DNA of 64,000 nt from Microglena sp. YARC (taxonomy: Eukaryota; Chlorophyta; Chlorophyceae; Chlamydomonadales; Chlamydomonadaceae), in the NCBI GenBank assembly GCA_022414725.1, contig CM039467.1, forward strand, positions 18,292,624-18,356,623, given 5' to 3'. Of this stretch, positions 32,001 to 37,534 are shown piece by piece. The notes under the pieces are model-generated. The model made no database searches. It saw only the letters and a program-made list of their open reading frames with translations, and was not told the origin of the DNA. The first letter of the stretch is position 1; each line of letters begins with the position of its first letter. The position numbers and the translations under genes were made by a program.

Positions 32001-33852
32001 TGGTCGCACCGAGTCGCTCATTTTGCGACGCGTCGCACAAAAATAGTAGGGTGCCCTGGCGGGTCCCCTGAAGGTCGGCACAGGGGTGGTGTAATGTTCG
32101 TCAAGCAGCAGTGGCAGCCTCCTTGGTGATAGATGCATAAGAAGTTGCTTACTTATCCGTACAATTTAATATTTGGGGGGTCAAGAATCAATATAGCATG
32201 GCATGGCATGGCATTATTATCAACTTGGTGGCCTGTAATACTTATGAACTTAATAGCTCACTGACTCCCCGAAGTTCCATGGAAGCAGGTGCAGCAACTC
32301 CCGATGCTACAGTTGCTACTGCGCAACCTGCAGGAACTAGTGCGAAACAGCAGGTCTTATTGTCAAGCACAATGCGCTGATGCAATGAGCTGCGAGAGGC
32401 ACGGAGATGCGATTTTTTCATGGGGAAATCGTAGACATGCTCCAGGTCTCTAGACTGAGTCACCAGGACAGGAGGGAAACGACAAATGAAAACGCCGCGT
32501 CCGCAGTCCGCAACCCTGAGATCCGTACGCGAAAAAATGCCCTCCGAGGTAATCCGCCCTCGACGAGAATCGAACACGCATTGCTTAGATTTCAGGGCGG
32601 TCAGTTAACCGGCTGATTTGACCGTTTTTTAACCAAAACAGCACGATTTGACGAAGTTGATCAAGTCGCGCAAGTATCGCATAGGTCTGAGTCCTTTAGG
32701 GGGCCGACCAACAGGTGAATCGCCCTGGGTACTTATTTAGAGCCCCCCAGTCAGCAATGATTGTTTCTCCCTGAAAAAAGGCAGGCCATATTGAAGTGTA
32801 CGTGTTGGGTCCAGTTTTTTTTGTTAGGAAAGGAAGAGGTGTGTTCACGTAGCGCCATGCTGATCCTAGTAGCCCTCTGGGTGCTACTAGCTGCTGTTTT
32901 GCTCCCAGAAACTAACCACAAAAGGCTCTAGTAACATAGCACCCCTAAAACAACGTACGTAAAGGTACGTAATTTAGCACTTGTGCTACAAGTAGCACCT
33001 TCGAGAAAAACCGTTTTTGTTATACGCCTGCTGTCGCCTACATTTTGTAAACTTGACCACCACCTAGATTCTAGTTTGGCCCGTCCAATGTCATATCTTT
33101 ATATCGAAAAGATAGGGCCATATCTTTATATCGAAAAGATAGGGCCATATCTTTATATCGAAAAGATAGGGCCATATCTTTATATCGAAAAGATAGGGCC
33201 ATATCTATCTACGAAAACCGATTGAGTCATCTCCTCTTTTAAGGTTTAATTCTTAACACTTGTCCACCTTGATCCCACCTCCTTTCCACCTCCTTCTCAC
33301 CTCCTTTCTACCTCTATCCCACCTCAATCCCAACTCCTTTTCATTTACTTTCCACCTCCATCCCACCTCCTTCTCACCCCCATCCCAAATCCTTTTGTCT
33401 CCTTTCCACCTCCCTACCACCTCCTTTCCACCTCGATCCTACTTCCTTTCCACCCCCATCCCACCTCATTTTCGTCTCCTTGCAACCTCCATAACACCTC
33501 CATACCAACTCCATACCAACTCCTTTCCAACTCCATCCACCTCCATGCCACCTCCATATCACCTCCAAACCACCTCCAAACCACCTCCATCCCCACCCAT
33601 CCCCACCTCCATCCCACCCCCTTTCCACCTCCATCCCCATCCCCACGTCCACCTTCATCCACGCACCCCTCCACTCCCACCACACGTCCTTCAGGTATGG
33701 AATCTATATTCAAGGCTGGCATGCTTGTGTGTGGTCCTGTAACCATCAGCAAGGGGCGAGGAGACAAGGCACACTTAGTGGTCGAAGGGAGCCTCAGTGC
33801 GGAATTCTACAAAATACGGGATGCCATTTACGGGGGCTACAGTGTTTGCTGA
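14338..33852 (+). CDS. CPSF2: Cleavage and polyadenylation specificity factor subunit 2 (CPSF100)
   Basis: CPSF100 is the inactive partner of the CPSF73 endonuclease in the nuclear complex that cleaves pre-mRNA before polyadenylation. Sixteen exons: 14338-14486, 15160-15328, 16596-16698, 17914-17981, 18509-18692, 19416-19527, 21263-21455, 22329-22436, 22613-22705, 23485-23799, 24958-25182, 25717-25799, 27913-28081, 29343-29491, 31096-31216, 33695-33852. They encode about 800 residues; human CPSF2 has 782. Landmarks: [18 protein letters not shown] at the start, [17 protein letters not shown] (zinc-ligand HxHxDH absent, as expected for CPSF100), [46 protein letters not shown] in the beta-CASP region, an acidic [10 protein letters not shown] linker, [11 protein letters not shown] and [13 protein letters not shown], and C-terminal [15 protein letters not shown]. 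All phases agree except at exon 13, where AG at 27911-27912 leaves one base missing; an AG at 27871-27872 restores the frame with 14 extra codons. Confidence 0.93.
14558..14705 (+). repeat. About 34-bp tandem repeat, four units
   Basis: GTGTGCATGTTCAACTG followed by (A/C)T(A/G)T(A/G)GT(A/G)GGAGT recurs four times in CPSF2 intron 1. Confidence 0.85.
14878..15150 (+). repeat. (ATC)n microsatellite then CACCACACCCC tract
   Basis: 14878-14935 is a trinucleotide ATC run. 14956-15150 is a CACC/CCCCA low-complexity tract ending at the exon 2 acceptor (AG 15158-15159). Confidence 0.9.
15308..15430 (+). repeat. Three copies of the CPSF2 exon 2 3' edge with 5' splice site, 46-bp period
   Basis: The exon end TTGGCTAAAAAG|GTAAGCAGGGG has its donor GT at 15329. 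Copies place donor-like GTs at 15375 (AAAAAT|GTAAGTAGGGG) and 15421 (TAAAAAG|GTAAGCAG), both exactly 46 bp on. Upstream halves match too: GATGTACGACTTGTACTTG against GAAGTACAACTTGCACTTG and GATGTACAACTTGTGCTGG. All three donors look usable. Confidence 0.9.
15550..15660. repeat. Copy related to the short element at 41954-42098
   Basis: GCCTGCACCCTGTTCAGG, GTTAAACAGGTGTTCAGGG, TGTTGAACAC(T/C)TGTTAAAC and a reversed AGGCAG(C) at the right share order and sequence with the 41954-42098 element. It is shorter and its ends are less perfect. Confidence 0.5.
15890..16000 (+). repeat. 31-33 bp repeat, TTCGTCCCACGCCAATCA
   Basis: GGCCTTCGTCCCACGCCAATCA..C.GA recurs four times in CPSF2 intron 2, giving a short open protein repeat with no other sign of a gene. 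Confidence 0.8.
16145..16242 (+). repeat. (CCCA)n then poly-C
   Basis: 16156-16195 is a CCCA tetranucleotide run. 16218-16242 is C-rich to near-pure poly-C, in CPSF2 intron 2. Confidence 0.9.
16441..16585 (-). repeat. Dispersed repeat family B, inverted copy
   Basis: GAGGGGTAGCCAAATAAGC, AAGGGACTGTCCC, CCATGACATCAGGAGAGGC and GGGGGCCCTGAGTTTTTGC lie in the same order as at 4820-4970. It ends a few bases before the exon 3 acceptor. Confidence 0.75.
16676..16818 (+). repeat. Three copies of the CPSF2 exon 3 3' edge with 5' splice site, joined by telomere-like CCCTAAA words
   Basis: CTACTTTCAGCACTTCGAGCTACAAG|GTAAGCC (donor 16699) is followed by CTACTTTCAGCACTTAGAGGTACAAG|GTAAGCC (donor 16752) and CTACTTTCAGCACTAGGAGCTACAAG|GTAAGCC (donor 16812). 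The spacers are made of AAACCCTAAACC-type words. The second and third copies carry in-frame stops (TAG) where the exon has TTC. Confidence 0.92.
17144..17192 (+). repeat. Poly-G tract of 49 bases
   Basis: A pure G homopolymer in CPSF2 intron 3; its true length is uncertain. Confidence 0.9.
17223..17309 (-). mobile_element. SINE-like family A copy
   Basis: This is the clearest copy. From the minus strand: TGGTTGGCCCCAGTGAAAGC, AAACGGGCTGGCCCCCTC, AACCTCACGCCTTG, TAATAAGGC and a tail of four ATTG units. It is about 85 bp, in CPSF2 intron 3. Confidence 0.65.
17327..17470. mobile_element. Copy of MITE-like family G
   Basis: TGCGTTGCCACTGCGTCGCC, GTTGCATGTCAACACATGGG and CCCCCGGGCTC..CGCTC(T/C)..GTGCGCTCC lie in the same order as in the clearer element at 31855-32048. 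The terminal repeats are eroded. Confidence 0.5.
17604..17834 (+). repeat. CCCACAC tract and (CA)n microsatellite
   Basis: 17621-17700 is CCCACACC-type low complexity. 17790-17832 is a pure CA run, in CPSF2 intron 3 before exon 4. Confidence 0.9.
18660..18958 (+). repeat. Four copies of the CPSF2 exon 5 3' edge
   Basis: GGATGCAGCCTTCCTAG|GTTAGTATCGATACTGATGACAG has its real donor at 18693. It recurs with donors at 18775 and 18862, joined by CCCCCACCCCCACC spacers and AGCAATGGCTCC. A fourth copy (about 18926-18958) keeps AGGGATGCAGCCTTCCT but has lost GT. Spacings are 82 and 87 bp. The GTATCGATAC palindrome is copied with each donor. Confidence 0.92.
19890..20110. mobile_element. Dispersed repeat family F
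   Basis: CGGAGCGACAGGTGCC, GACAATCGAAGGGACGAA, GGGTAACTC and GGGGGCTC.CGTCCCCCTG, ending AGCTCCGCCAAAAAGCC, match the same order at 55628-55925. The reverse complement matches 22729-22960 and 47970-48215. The ends read TTTTTGGC(A/G)GAGC and GACGCTG. Confidence 0.6.
20460..20860 (+). repeat. 54-bp tandem repeat, about six units
   Basis: GCACACAACACACATATG, TAACAACTTACACACAGGTG and TAACAACTTACACACA repeat every 54 bp in CPSF2 intron 6. The minus strand is open as an 18-residue cysteine-rich repeat, which is a by-product of the unit length. Confidence 0.9.
20885..20930 (+). repeat. Decayed upstream copy of the CPSF2 exon 7 5' edge
   Basis: AGGTGCTGCTATCTAACATGGCGCGGACCGTGATGGA matches exon 7 bases from 21277 (TGGTGCTGCTATCTGACATGGCGCCAACCGTGATAGA). 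It lies about 390 bp before the real exon. Confidence 0.85.
21490..21760 (+). repeat. Two downstream copies of the CPSF2 exon 7 3' half
   Basis: Copy one (about 21495-21585) and copy two (about 21648-21750) repeat the ATTCCTCAAGC, CAACTCCATGGACCAGCTG, CTGTT.CCT and AGGGCCCAAA text of exon 7. Copy two keeps AAG|GTGGGC at 21744-21745, matching the real AAG|GTGGGG at 21455-21456. Copy one has lost the GT (AAAATTGGG). Each is followed by GCTTGCTCGTGGGGGGG, so the intron start was copied as well. Confidence 0.92.
21850..22245 (+). repeat. CA-rich ACACACATGCA tract
   Basis: Degenerate ACACAC/ATGCA repeats fill CPSF2 intron 7. Long open frames in several phases are compositional. Confidence 0.9.
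22729..22960. mobile_element. Dispersed repeat family F, opposite orientation
   Basis: CTTTTTGGCAGAGCCCCCTC, GGGGGCGGTAGCCCCTAGGG, CATTTGTCCGTC and the terminal GCAGCGTCGCTTGCGACGCTGC inverted repeat lie in CPSF2 intron 9. The same terminal palindrome opens the 55628 copy. Confidence 0.6.
23105..23250 (+). repeat. Poly-C and CATACACA tract
   Basis: 23112-23144 is near-pure C. 23145-23225 is (CATACA)n/(CA)n, in CPSF2 intron 9. Confidence 0.9.
23318..23372 (+). repeat. Upstream copy of the CPSF2 exon 10 5' edge with its acceptor
   Basis: CACTCTCGCAG|AGCGAGGAGCTTGCATCATACAAGCGACAACAA duplicates the real acceptor and exon start (AG 23483-23484, then GGCGAGGAGCTTGCGTCATAC). The copy lies 160 bp upstream and keeps AG. 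Confidence 0.92.
23773..24358 (+). repeat. 34-bp tandem array made from the CPSF2 exon 10 3' edge and its 5' splice site, about 17 units
   Basis: The last coding bases, CTGCTAGACGGGTTCAAGCCACCTGAG, and donor GTACGAG (GT at 23800) form a unit GTTCAAGCCACCTGAGGTAC..GAGTTGCTAGACAG of exactly 34 bp. The array runs head to tail to 24358. From about 24010 the units alternate in two types (GACAGG..TCACCTGAGG and GCCGGG..CCACCTGGGG), a 68-bp higher-order repeat. Most units keep a GAG|GTACGAG or GGG|GTACGAG donor. Confidence 0.95.
24590..24860 (+). repeat. Two upstream copies of CPSF2 exon 11, both broken
   Basis: Copy one (24594 on: ACAG|GGTGTTGCTTATCCCATG, then GATGAGGCCATGGG) and copy two (24765 on: CCAG|GGTGCTGCATATCCGATG, then GATGAGGCTATGG) precede the real exon (24958 on). 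Both keep the acceptor AG and AYPMF coding, then degrade. Copy one shifts frame after GATGAGGCCATGG; copy two loses TACGG and the PEDF segment. Starts are about 172 and 191 bp apart. Confidence 0.93.
25260..25310 (+). repeat. Downstream copy of the CPSF2 exon 11 3' edge
   Basis: GGATGCTATGCTATGCAGCTTGATGCACCCTTGACTGCTGAG copies the exon end GGATGCTATGCAGCTGGATGCACCGACGACTGCTGAG (donor at 25183). The donor position reads GGGGGG, so no splice site remains. Confidence 0.9.
25743..26075 (+). repeat. Three copies of the CPSF2 exon 12 3' edge with 5' splice site
   Basis: GTGACCACTAAGGTGGAGCTAATAGTGAGGGCAGCAATCAG|GTATGGGTTGGT (donor 25800) recurs at 25869-25922 (donor 25911) and 26018-26072 (donor 26058). 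Both copies keep CAATCAG|GTATGGGTTGGTGTTT. The spacers are poly-G and GGT-rich DNA. Confidence 0.93.
26960..27045 (-). repeat. Inverted copy of the CPSF2 exon 10 5' edge and its flank
   Basis: The minus strand reads GGGCGAGGAGCTTGCATCATG, AAGCGACAACAAACGCTGGTC and AAAGAACTGAACATACAATAAG. This matches the 23318 copy and its flank (CAATAAGAACTGAA), not the real exon flank. It was therefore derived from the copy, about 3.6 kb away and inverted, in intron 12. Confidence 0.85.
27310..27512 (+). repeat. ACAACCACCAC tract, poly-C and (CA)n
   Basis: 27310-27430 is a CACCACAACCA low-complexity tract. 27459-27473 is C-rich and 27475-27512 is a CA run ahead of the exon 13 copies. Confidence 0.9.
27515..27755 (+). 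repeat. Two upstream copies of CPSF2 exon 13 start
   Basis: ACAG|GTATATTGACTTCAACGC (27515 on) and AAAG|GTACTTCAACCTCGATGC (27688 on) precede the exon at 27913 (AAAG|TACTTCGACTTTGATGC). Both continue with GCAGAT.GACAGAT.AC/AAAGAAGGTGGTGCAAGAAAGC, then lose similarity. Both keep the G after AG that the real exon lacks and that exon 12 requires for phase. Confidence 0.93.
27756..27787 (+). repeat. Poly-C tract of 32 bases
   Basis: A pure C run between the second and third exon 13 copies. A further CGCCCCCCCCCCCC stretch at 27891-27904 directly abuts the disputed exon 13 acceptor. Confidence 0.9.
28100..28177 (-). mobile_element. SINE-like family A copy
   Basis: It ends in (ATTT)n on the minus strand and has AGTGAAGTTGAGGGGTCC in place of the usual GCGTGAGGTTGAGG. 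It starts within 20 bp of the exon 13 donor. Confidence 0.6.
28200..28612 (+). repeat. GGT/GAT trinucleotide tract interrupted by an exon 13 copy
   Basis: 28200-28250 and 28380-28605 are GGTGATGAT-type repeats. Between them, 28313-28370 copies the exon 13 3' edge: CACTGCAAACGAGAGTTG, GGACTTCCAG.CAAAGGTCAT and CCT.G|GTGAGCT, with a donor at 28363 against the real one at 28082. Confidence 0.9.
28822..28890 (+). repeat. Upstream copy of the CPSF2 exon 14 5' edge
   Basis: AGGCCATGCAAGACGGTGCACGTCCCCCTCCCGCCTTACTACAGCCT matches exon 14 from 29341 (AGGTCCATGCCAGGCAGTGGACGTCTCCCTTCCGCC). It is about 520 bp upstream with the acceptor AG kept. Confidence 0.85.
29000..29338 (+). repeat. CAA/CAC trinucleotide tract, 340 bp
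   Basis: (CAA)n at 29003-29050 passes into (CAC)n with CAT and CCC interruptions, ending at the exon 14 acceptor. The poly-histidine and poly-valine frames it encodes are not genes. Confidence 0.95.
29815..29912 (+). repeat. Downstream copy of the CPSF2 exon 14 3' edge
   Basis: CAACTATGGCCTGGCCCATGTAGATAGTGCTGTAGGGGCCCC..CCCACACC and AG|GTGATTGCGGTGCATTGCTCATT copy the exon end and 20 bases of the following intron (real donor 29492, GTGAGTGCGCTGCATTGCTCATT). It has an in-frame TAG and a retained GT at 29884. Confidence 0.93.
29990..30245 (+). repeat. Degenerate CTTTATCAACTGC / TTGCTAACTGCC repeat
   Basis: Units of about 60-75 bp with GC(C/T)CTTTCCTTTGT(A/G)TTGCTT and AACTGCC recur three to four times in CPSF2 intron 14. 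Confidence 0.7.
30271..30358 (+). mobile_element. SINE-like family A copy, plus orientation
   Basis: TGCCCCAGTGCAAGCAAATG, GGCTG, CCTCAACCCCACGCCTCG and TAATATGGCG run into TTGATTTATTTATG. Here the tail is on the plus strand, so the family inserts in both orientations. Confidence 0.6.
30632..30849. mobile_element. MITE-like element, family G
   Basis: The ends are imperfect inverted repeats: GTTATTTTCTGTGC.ACGTGTCGC on the left against GCGATGTGTCGCACAAAAAACAG.AAC on the right. The interior has GAGCGACTTGG, a poly-C/poly-G pair and ATGCGTCGTCATGCAGCGACGG. No coding capacity; about 215 bp, in CPSF2 intron 14. Confidence 0.6.
31318..31652 (+). repeat. Two downstream copies of the CPSF2 exon 15 3' edge
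   Basis: 31336-31364 copies CTCTCCG(G/A)CATTAAGAAAGCTCT.GCT.ATGCAGG. 31586-31645 copies GCAGATTCTGAAGACGG.AT.CGGCTCTCC.ACAT and GCTGATGCAGG. The real donor is GCAG|GTGGGT at 31217. The copies read GCAGGGGGTT and GCAGGGGGAT, so the GT is gone in both. Confidence 0.92.
31667..31830 (+). repeat. Dispersed repeat family C, second copy
   Basis: It follows the last exon 15 copy directly and ends in a GGAGCTGGTGGGAAGCTTCC segment shared with 12240-12262. Confidence 0.7.
31855..32048. mobile_element. MITE-like element, family G, inverted relative to 30632-30849
   Basis: CACAGTTTGTTTTGCGACGG at the left pairs loosely with TTTTGCGACGCGTCGCACAAAAATAG at the right. The interior ATTTCGTCGCTGCATGGCGACGCATG is the reverse complement of the matching segment in the 30632 copy. 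The two copies form a 1.2-kb inverted pair in intron 15. Confidence 0.6.
32530..32622 (-). ncRNA. tRNA-like sequence with pol III signals, possibly a tRNA-derived SINE head
   Basis: On the minus strand from about 32622: TCAG-CCGGTTAA-CTGA forms a D-arm. GTGTTCGATTCTC gives a B-box-like T-loop (GTTCGATTC) with one mismatch in the stem. CCGCCCT and AGGGCGG pair perfectly over seven bases. A TTTTTT run (32537-32532) follows like a pol III terminator. The anticodon arm and a canonical acceptor stem cannot be drawn, so this is not a clean tRNA gene. It lies antisense in CPSF2 intron 15. Confidence 0.35.
33088..33207 (+). repeat. 27-bp tandem repeat of a palindromic unit, about four copies
   Basis: CCATATCTTTATATCGAAAAGATAGGG repeats with almost no change, so it is recent. 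Each unit contains TATCTTT..AAAAGATA, a hairpin. The unit length keeps a nine-residue YLYIEKIGP frame open, which I take as chance. Confidence 0.9.
33262..33690 (+). repeat. CCACCTCC(A/T)T tract
   Basis: The pyrimidine-rich CCACCTCCATCC and CCACCTCCTTTC units run to the exon 16 acceptor. Long open frames on both strands here are compositional. Confidence 0.9.
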
Positions 33853-34009
33853 CAATGTTCAAAAGCTAATGTAGTAGTGTTGTTTGGCTACCCCTGGACT
33901 GCTATTTGGCCACCCCTGGACTGTAAAAATACACACATGTAGTAGTTGTGGTGTTAGAGATGTCAGCATGGTTTAGTGGATGTAGTCTCTTAGTGCAATA
34001 TGGCTTTCC

Positions 34010-34090
34010 TTATATATATACATGCCTTATTACGAGGCGTGAAGTTTACGAGGCGGGAGCCCGTTTTTTTGCATTGGAGCCAGCCACCAA
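34010..34090 (-). mobile_element. SINE-like family A copy
   Basis: GCCTTATTACGAGGCGTGAAG and GGGAGCCCGTTTTTTTGCATTGGAGCCAGCCACCA follow a (TA)n run. It has a duplicated TTTACGAGGCG segment inside. It lies 160 bp after the CPSF2 stop codon. Confidence 0.6.
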
Positions 34091-34813
34091 GTGCGGCTCA
34101 TCTGCATTCTGTTTGTGGTCCAACTTATCTTGGTTGCTCACTTAGTTATTGGGCTTCGAAAATGCTTTATCGTGCATGTATGTGTGCGTGTGTGCTTTTA
34201 TTTTTTGAGGGGTGGTGGTGGTGTGTGTGTGTGTGGTGGTGGTGGTGGTGGTGGTGGTGGGGGGGACTCAGCCGAACGATGCTGGATCGGTACAGCGCCA
34301 TGGAAAGGCAGCTGCGCGGTTTGATAATAACAGAGACAGCACTTAATTCCCTTGCCCGCTTTCCAAAGGGGTCCCAGCTGGTTGGGGACAGCTGGGTCAG
34401 TTTTGTAGAGGCCGGCCAGGGGAAGAAGCGCGTGTAAAAGAGGGAACACCTGGAATGGTTTGTAGAGGCTTGTAGTGTATGTCGCTTTGTCCAATGTCCA
34501 CCATAGGGGTCGGGGAAATATGTTTACAGCTGGGGGGCTGTTCAGGGGGACTCAAAGATCTGCATATTGAGACGCACCCAGTTCCAAGATCTACATCGGA
34601 GATACAACGGGCCGTCCAAGAACGCAACAGGTCTACTAAGGCACTGTGTCCGAGACGCAGCGTACCTCCACGGTCTGTGTCTGAGACGCAAGACTCCGAG
34701 TTTCTGAACAACACTGCTCACCTGTTGCCCGGGGGGGGGGGGGGAGGGGGGCGATTTTAGTCAGGTTGGATCTGCCTTGCTCTGGAAAGTATTGACCCAA
34801 TTGTTATCAATCG

Positions 34814-35605
34814 TTGACGCTTACATTACATTACATGTTAAAGTCTACTTGACACCGCGAGGGTGTATGAGACTCTGTGCTTTAAACAAAAAGAAAAAGC
34901 ACCCACAAAGCAAAAAAAACATTACATCAGGGGTGTGTCGAGGACAAACAAACCAAACTCCCAACCACCGTTTTGGTGGCGTAGGTATTAAACCCCCCAG
35001 AGCAGGACCCAGATCTCAACCACTTACAGTGGCGGAGATAAGAAGCTAACAAATGAGAAGTCACAAGAAAAAAAGGGATAATAAATTACGGTGCCACTAA
35101 GCAGTCCAGGGCTTCCTGTCTTGCTCTTCTACAAGTAGAAAGATAGTCGGCTACGTTGCTCCAGAAAGTCTTTAGTGCCATTTCCATTCATAAAGGTTCT
35201 GAATGTGGAATCGCAGAATTCCACATTCCATACGGTTAAGTCGGTATCCTCATGGACATGCCTATAAATATCTGTAAACAGCTTCTGGTAGAGGAGGCGA
35301 ATATCATTATAAAAAGGGCACTCAAACATATGCATTTCATCCTCAGGTTTTTGGAACCCACACATTTGACAGTGTCTCATTGAACGAGGGATGTGTGCTC
35401 TATCCACCACCTCATTCTTTCTGTGTTCAGCCAATGGGAACCCATTCTAAACTGTGCTATAGAACGAATCTGATCCTGCTTATGTAAGGCAGATGTAAAG
35501 GGAATCAAGCCATTCTCATCATTGCTGTTGGCCGCGAACCATTTCTGGTATCGGAGGCGTTTAAAGCCAATCCAAGCCAATCTCTCATCAGGGACGCTGT
35601 GGGAT
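34814..35605 (-). mobile_element. 5'-truncated LINE copy (3' end only), inverted to the 36650-41392 element
   Basis: The minus strand encodes GFKRLRYQKWFAANSNDENG, then C-x2-C-x9-H-x3-C (CQMCGFQKPEDEMHMFEC), the zinc-binding motif seen at the end of LINE ORF2, then YNDIRLLYQKLF. It ends in GTAATGTAATG after a shared 3' UTR. Apart from small indels it matches 40590-41385 throughout, in the opposite orientation. The similarity stops at about 35605 beside CCTGATGAGAG. Confidence 0.8.
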
Positions 35606-35989
35606 TTGATTGTTACCAGGCATTTCAGCCAACTCTGGGCTTCTTACCGCCTTCCAATTACACGCCCCTCCACGTGCGATACCAACGGAAACCAGATAGT
35701 GTACTACCGGGACCTGCACTACACCGTTTATGACGATTTGGGGAAGGGGCTTGCCAAATAGCACAGGATATAGCGCTTAGAAGTTTGACCTATCTACGTG
35801 ATGATGATATAAGTTTGCTTGTCTCGCATTAGGAGGGCGGGGTGAATATCCTCTGAGGTTTTTACTTTCAATTAAAACAAAAGTGAATGCCTTATTTGGG
35901 TATTGTATACTTGAACTTGGTTACGTTGCCTTTGAGGCCAAAATACCTGTTGTAAAGCAAAACACTACGTGGCTCCAGCCTTTGAGGCT

Positions 35990-36600
35990 GCTCGCCGTCT
36001 TTGGCACTAAATAATAAATCCAATTACAGGTAGTTTGGTGTTCTATGATCTGTTGTGAATCCACTACTTGAGCTTGAACTGGTTACAGGGTGGTTGAACT
36101 GGGTGGTCGACAGTCTGGAGCCATATTTTACACTCGTAGTTAAGGATAGTTGGATAAGTGTGCCGAAAAGGAAAATTAGGATATTGGCATTTGCGAGATC
36201 CATCTCGTTGCACCATTCCAAGAGTGCACGATTAGTCTCGTTGGCGGCAACACATTGTCTCGCCAGGATCGTGTGTGCCGCCATTCCTGCCGTGTATCCC
36301 CTTAAAGAGAATTCCTAAATACACAAACTCCTCTTCATTGGGAAAGTCTTGGTCCTTATTTCCTTAAACTACCATTTATAGGTAATTCTACCATTTAAAA
36401 GGTCACTACTGAAACTACAACTTCAGATTTAGATATGTTAACTTCCACCTTGTAAGCTTGACAGAATTATTCCAGACAATTGTGCATAAACCGCAATTCC
36501 TCTATAGTGATCATACTCAGTGAGGGATCCTTTGGATTAAGGAATAGGGGTAATGGTACTATCTGCACATTGACTAGAAAGTATGCAATACCCAAACTCG
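35990..36600 (-). mobile_element. LINE reverse-transcriptase fragment of another family
   Basis: The minus strand reads ITIEELRFMHNCLE, then YKVEVNISKSEVVV, the strand after the YADD box in LINE RTs, then FVYLGILF with breaks. 36284-36024 stays open with AGMAAHTILARQCVAANETNRA. The order matches the RT thumb of the plus-strand element but the sequence is clearly different. The frame breaks at least three times. Confidence 0.55.
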
Positions 36601-36662
36601 CAACTTTCAAATTGCACCTGTCACCCGGCACCCAATAACTCGCTGCTCTCCCAACTAAACCT

Positions 36663-37534
36663 GTGCGAATAGCTATGACAATAACTAGAAGTCAGACGCA
36701 AGACATGAGCATTGACCCTGGATCACCCGGGGATAGTGCACTCCCCCCGTGGTTTGCAATGTGGTACGCTACAGTGCTTAAACCCACACTGGACAAATCG
36801 TTCGACTCGATTAAAAAAGAGTCGCATCAAACATTGAAGTTGGGAAGGATTTTGAGTGAGATGCGGAAACCGTTCAGAAACAGACCACTAAGATCGCAAA
36901 CATAGAGGCCACTCTGAACGCCCAGAGGGATACGATAGTATCCCAGGAGAAGCGCATTTCCGCCCTGGAAGCTGCTATCAAGGATCGGCCGTGGTGCCCC
37001 CAGCACGGGGAAAAGAATCTGCATGGAGTCGGCCACTCATACAGCGACCGGGCTCAGCCCCCCCAGACCAAGCAGGTTACGACATGCAATTCAGGATCTC
37101 AGGCATCCCTGAAGATCCAACGAGAATGACAGACAGCTAGCGGTGCTGTAAAGTCTAAGCTCACCCAGGCTTTAGAAGCCAACAACACCTACGCCCAGAA
37201 GGAGCAAGACAAGGCAGAGTTTACTATTGTGTCCGCTCGACGCATGGGAGGCAAGGTGGATCCCTCACGACCCCGCCTTGCCCTAATCACAGTATCCTCC
37301 AGCTTCGATGCTTCCTCCATTGTGAGGAACCGAAGGTTTCTCAAGGATAGCGGAATAGCAGCTCTGGATTTCTTGTCTCCTGAGGAGCTGAAGGTGCACA
37401 AGGAACACCTCCCAGCGTTTCTGGAAGCTAAGAGGGACCCCTCTAAGTGGGTTTCGTTCAATAGAGGACTCCTGAAGGTTGCGGACAAGGCCCCCCCTCA
37501 GGTGTCTCATCGACTGATGCATGAAGTGGACTAA
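36663..37534 (+). pseudogene. LINE ORF1 (nucleic-acid-binding coiled-coil protein), frameshifted
   Basis: ATG at 36663 (or 36705) opens a frame running to about 36890. After a shift it continues as a heptad-rich segment (IANIEATLNAQ...SQEKRISALEAAI), a coiled coil. After a stop near 37128 and another shift, 37229-37534 encodes SARRMGGKVDPSRPRLALIT, then VRNRRFLKDSGI..LDFLSPEELKVHKE. The hydrophobic strands and basic patches resemble the RRM-like domain of L1-type ORF1 proteins. In intact elements this protein coats the RNA. At least two frameshifts and one stop make this copy inactive as read. Confidence 0.6.

Noticed and set aside
33088..33207. CRISPR-like reading of the 27-bp repeats
   Set aside because: The units are contiguous with no spacers and lie in an intron.
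14338..33852. CPSF2 copies as processed (retro)pseudogene pieces
   Set aside because: The copies include intron bases beyond the splice sites and never join two exons, so they came from DNA and not from spliced RNA.
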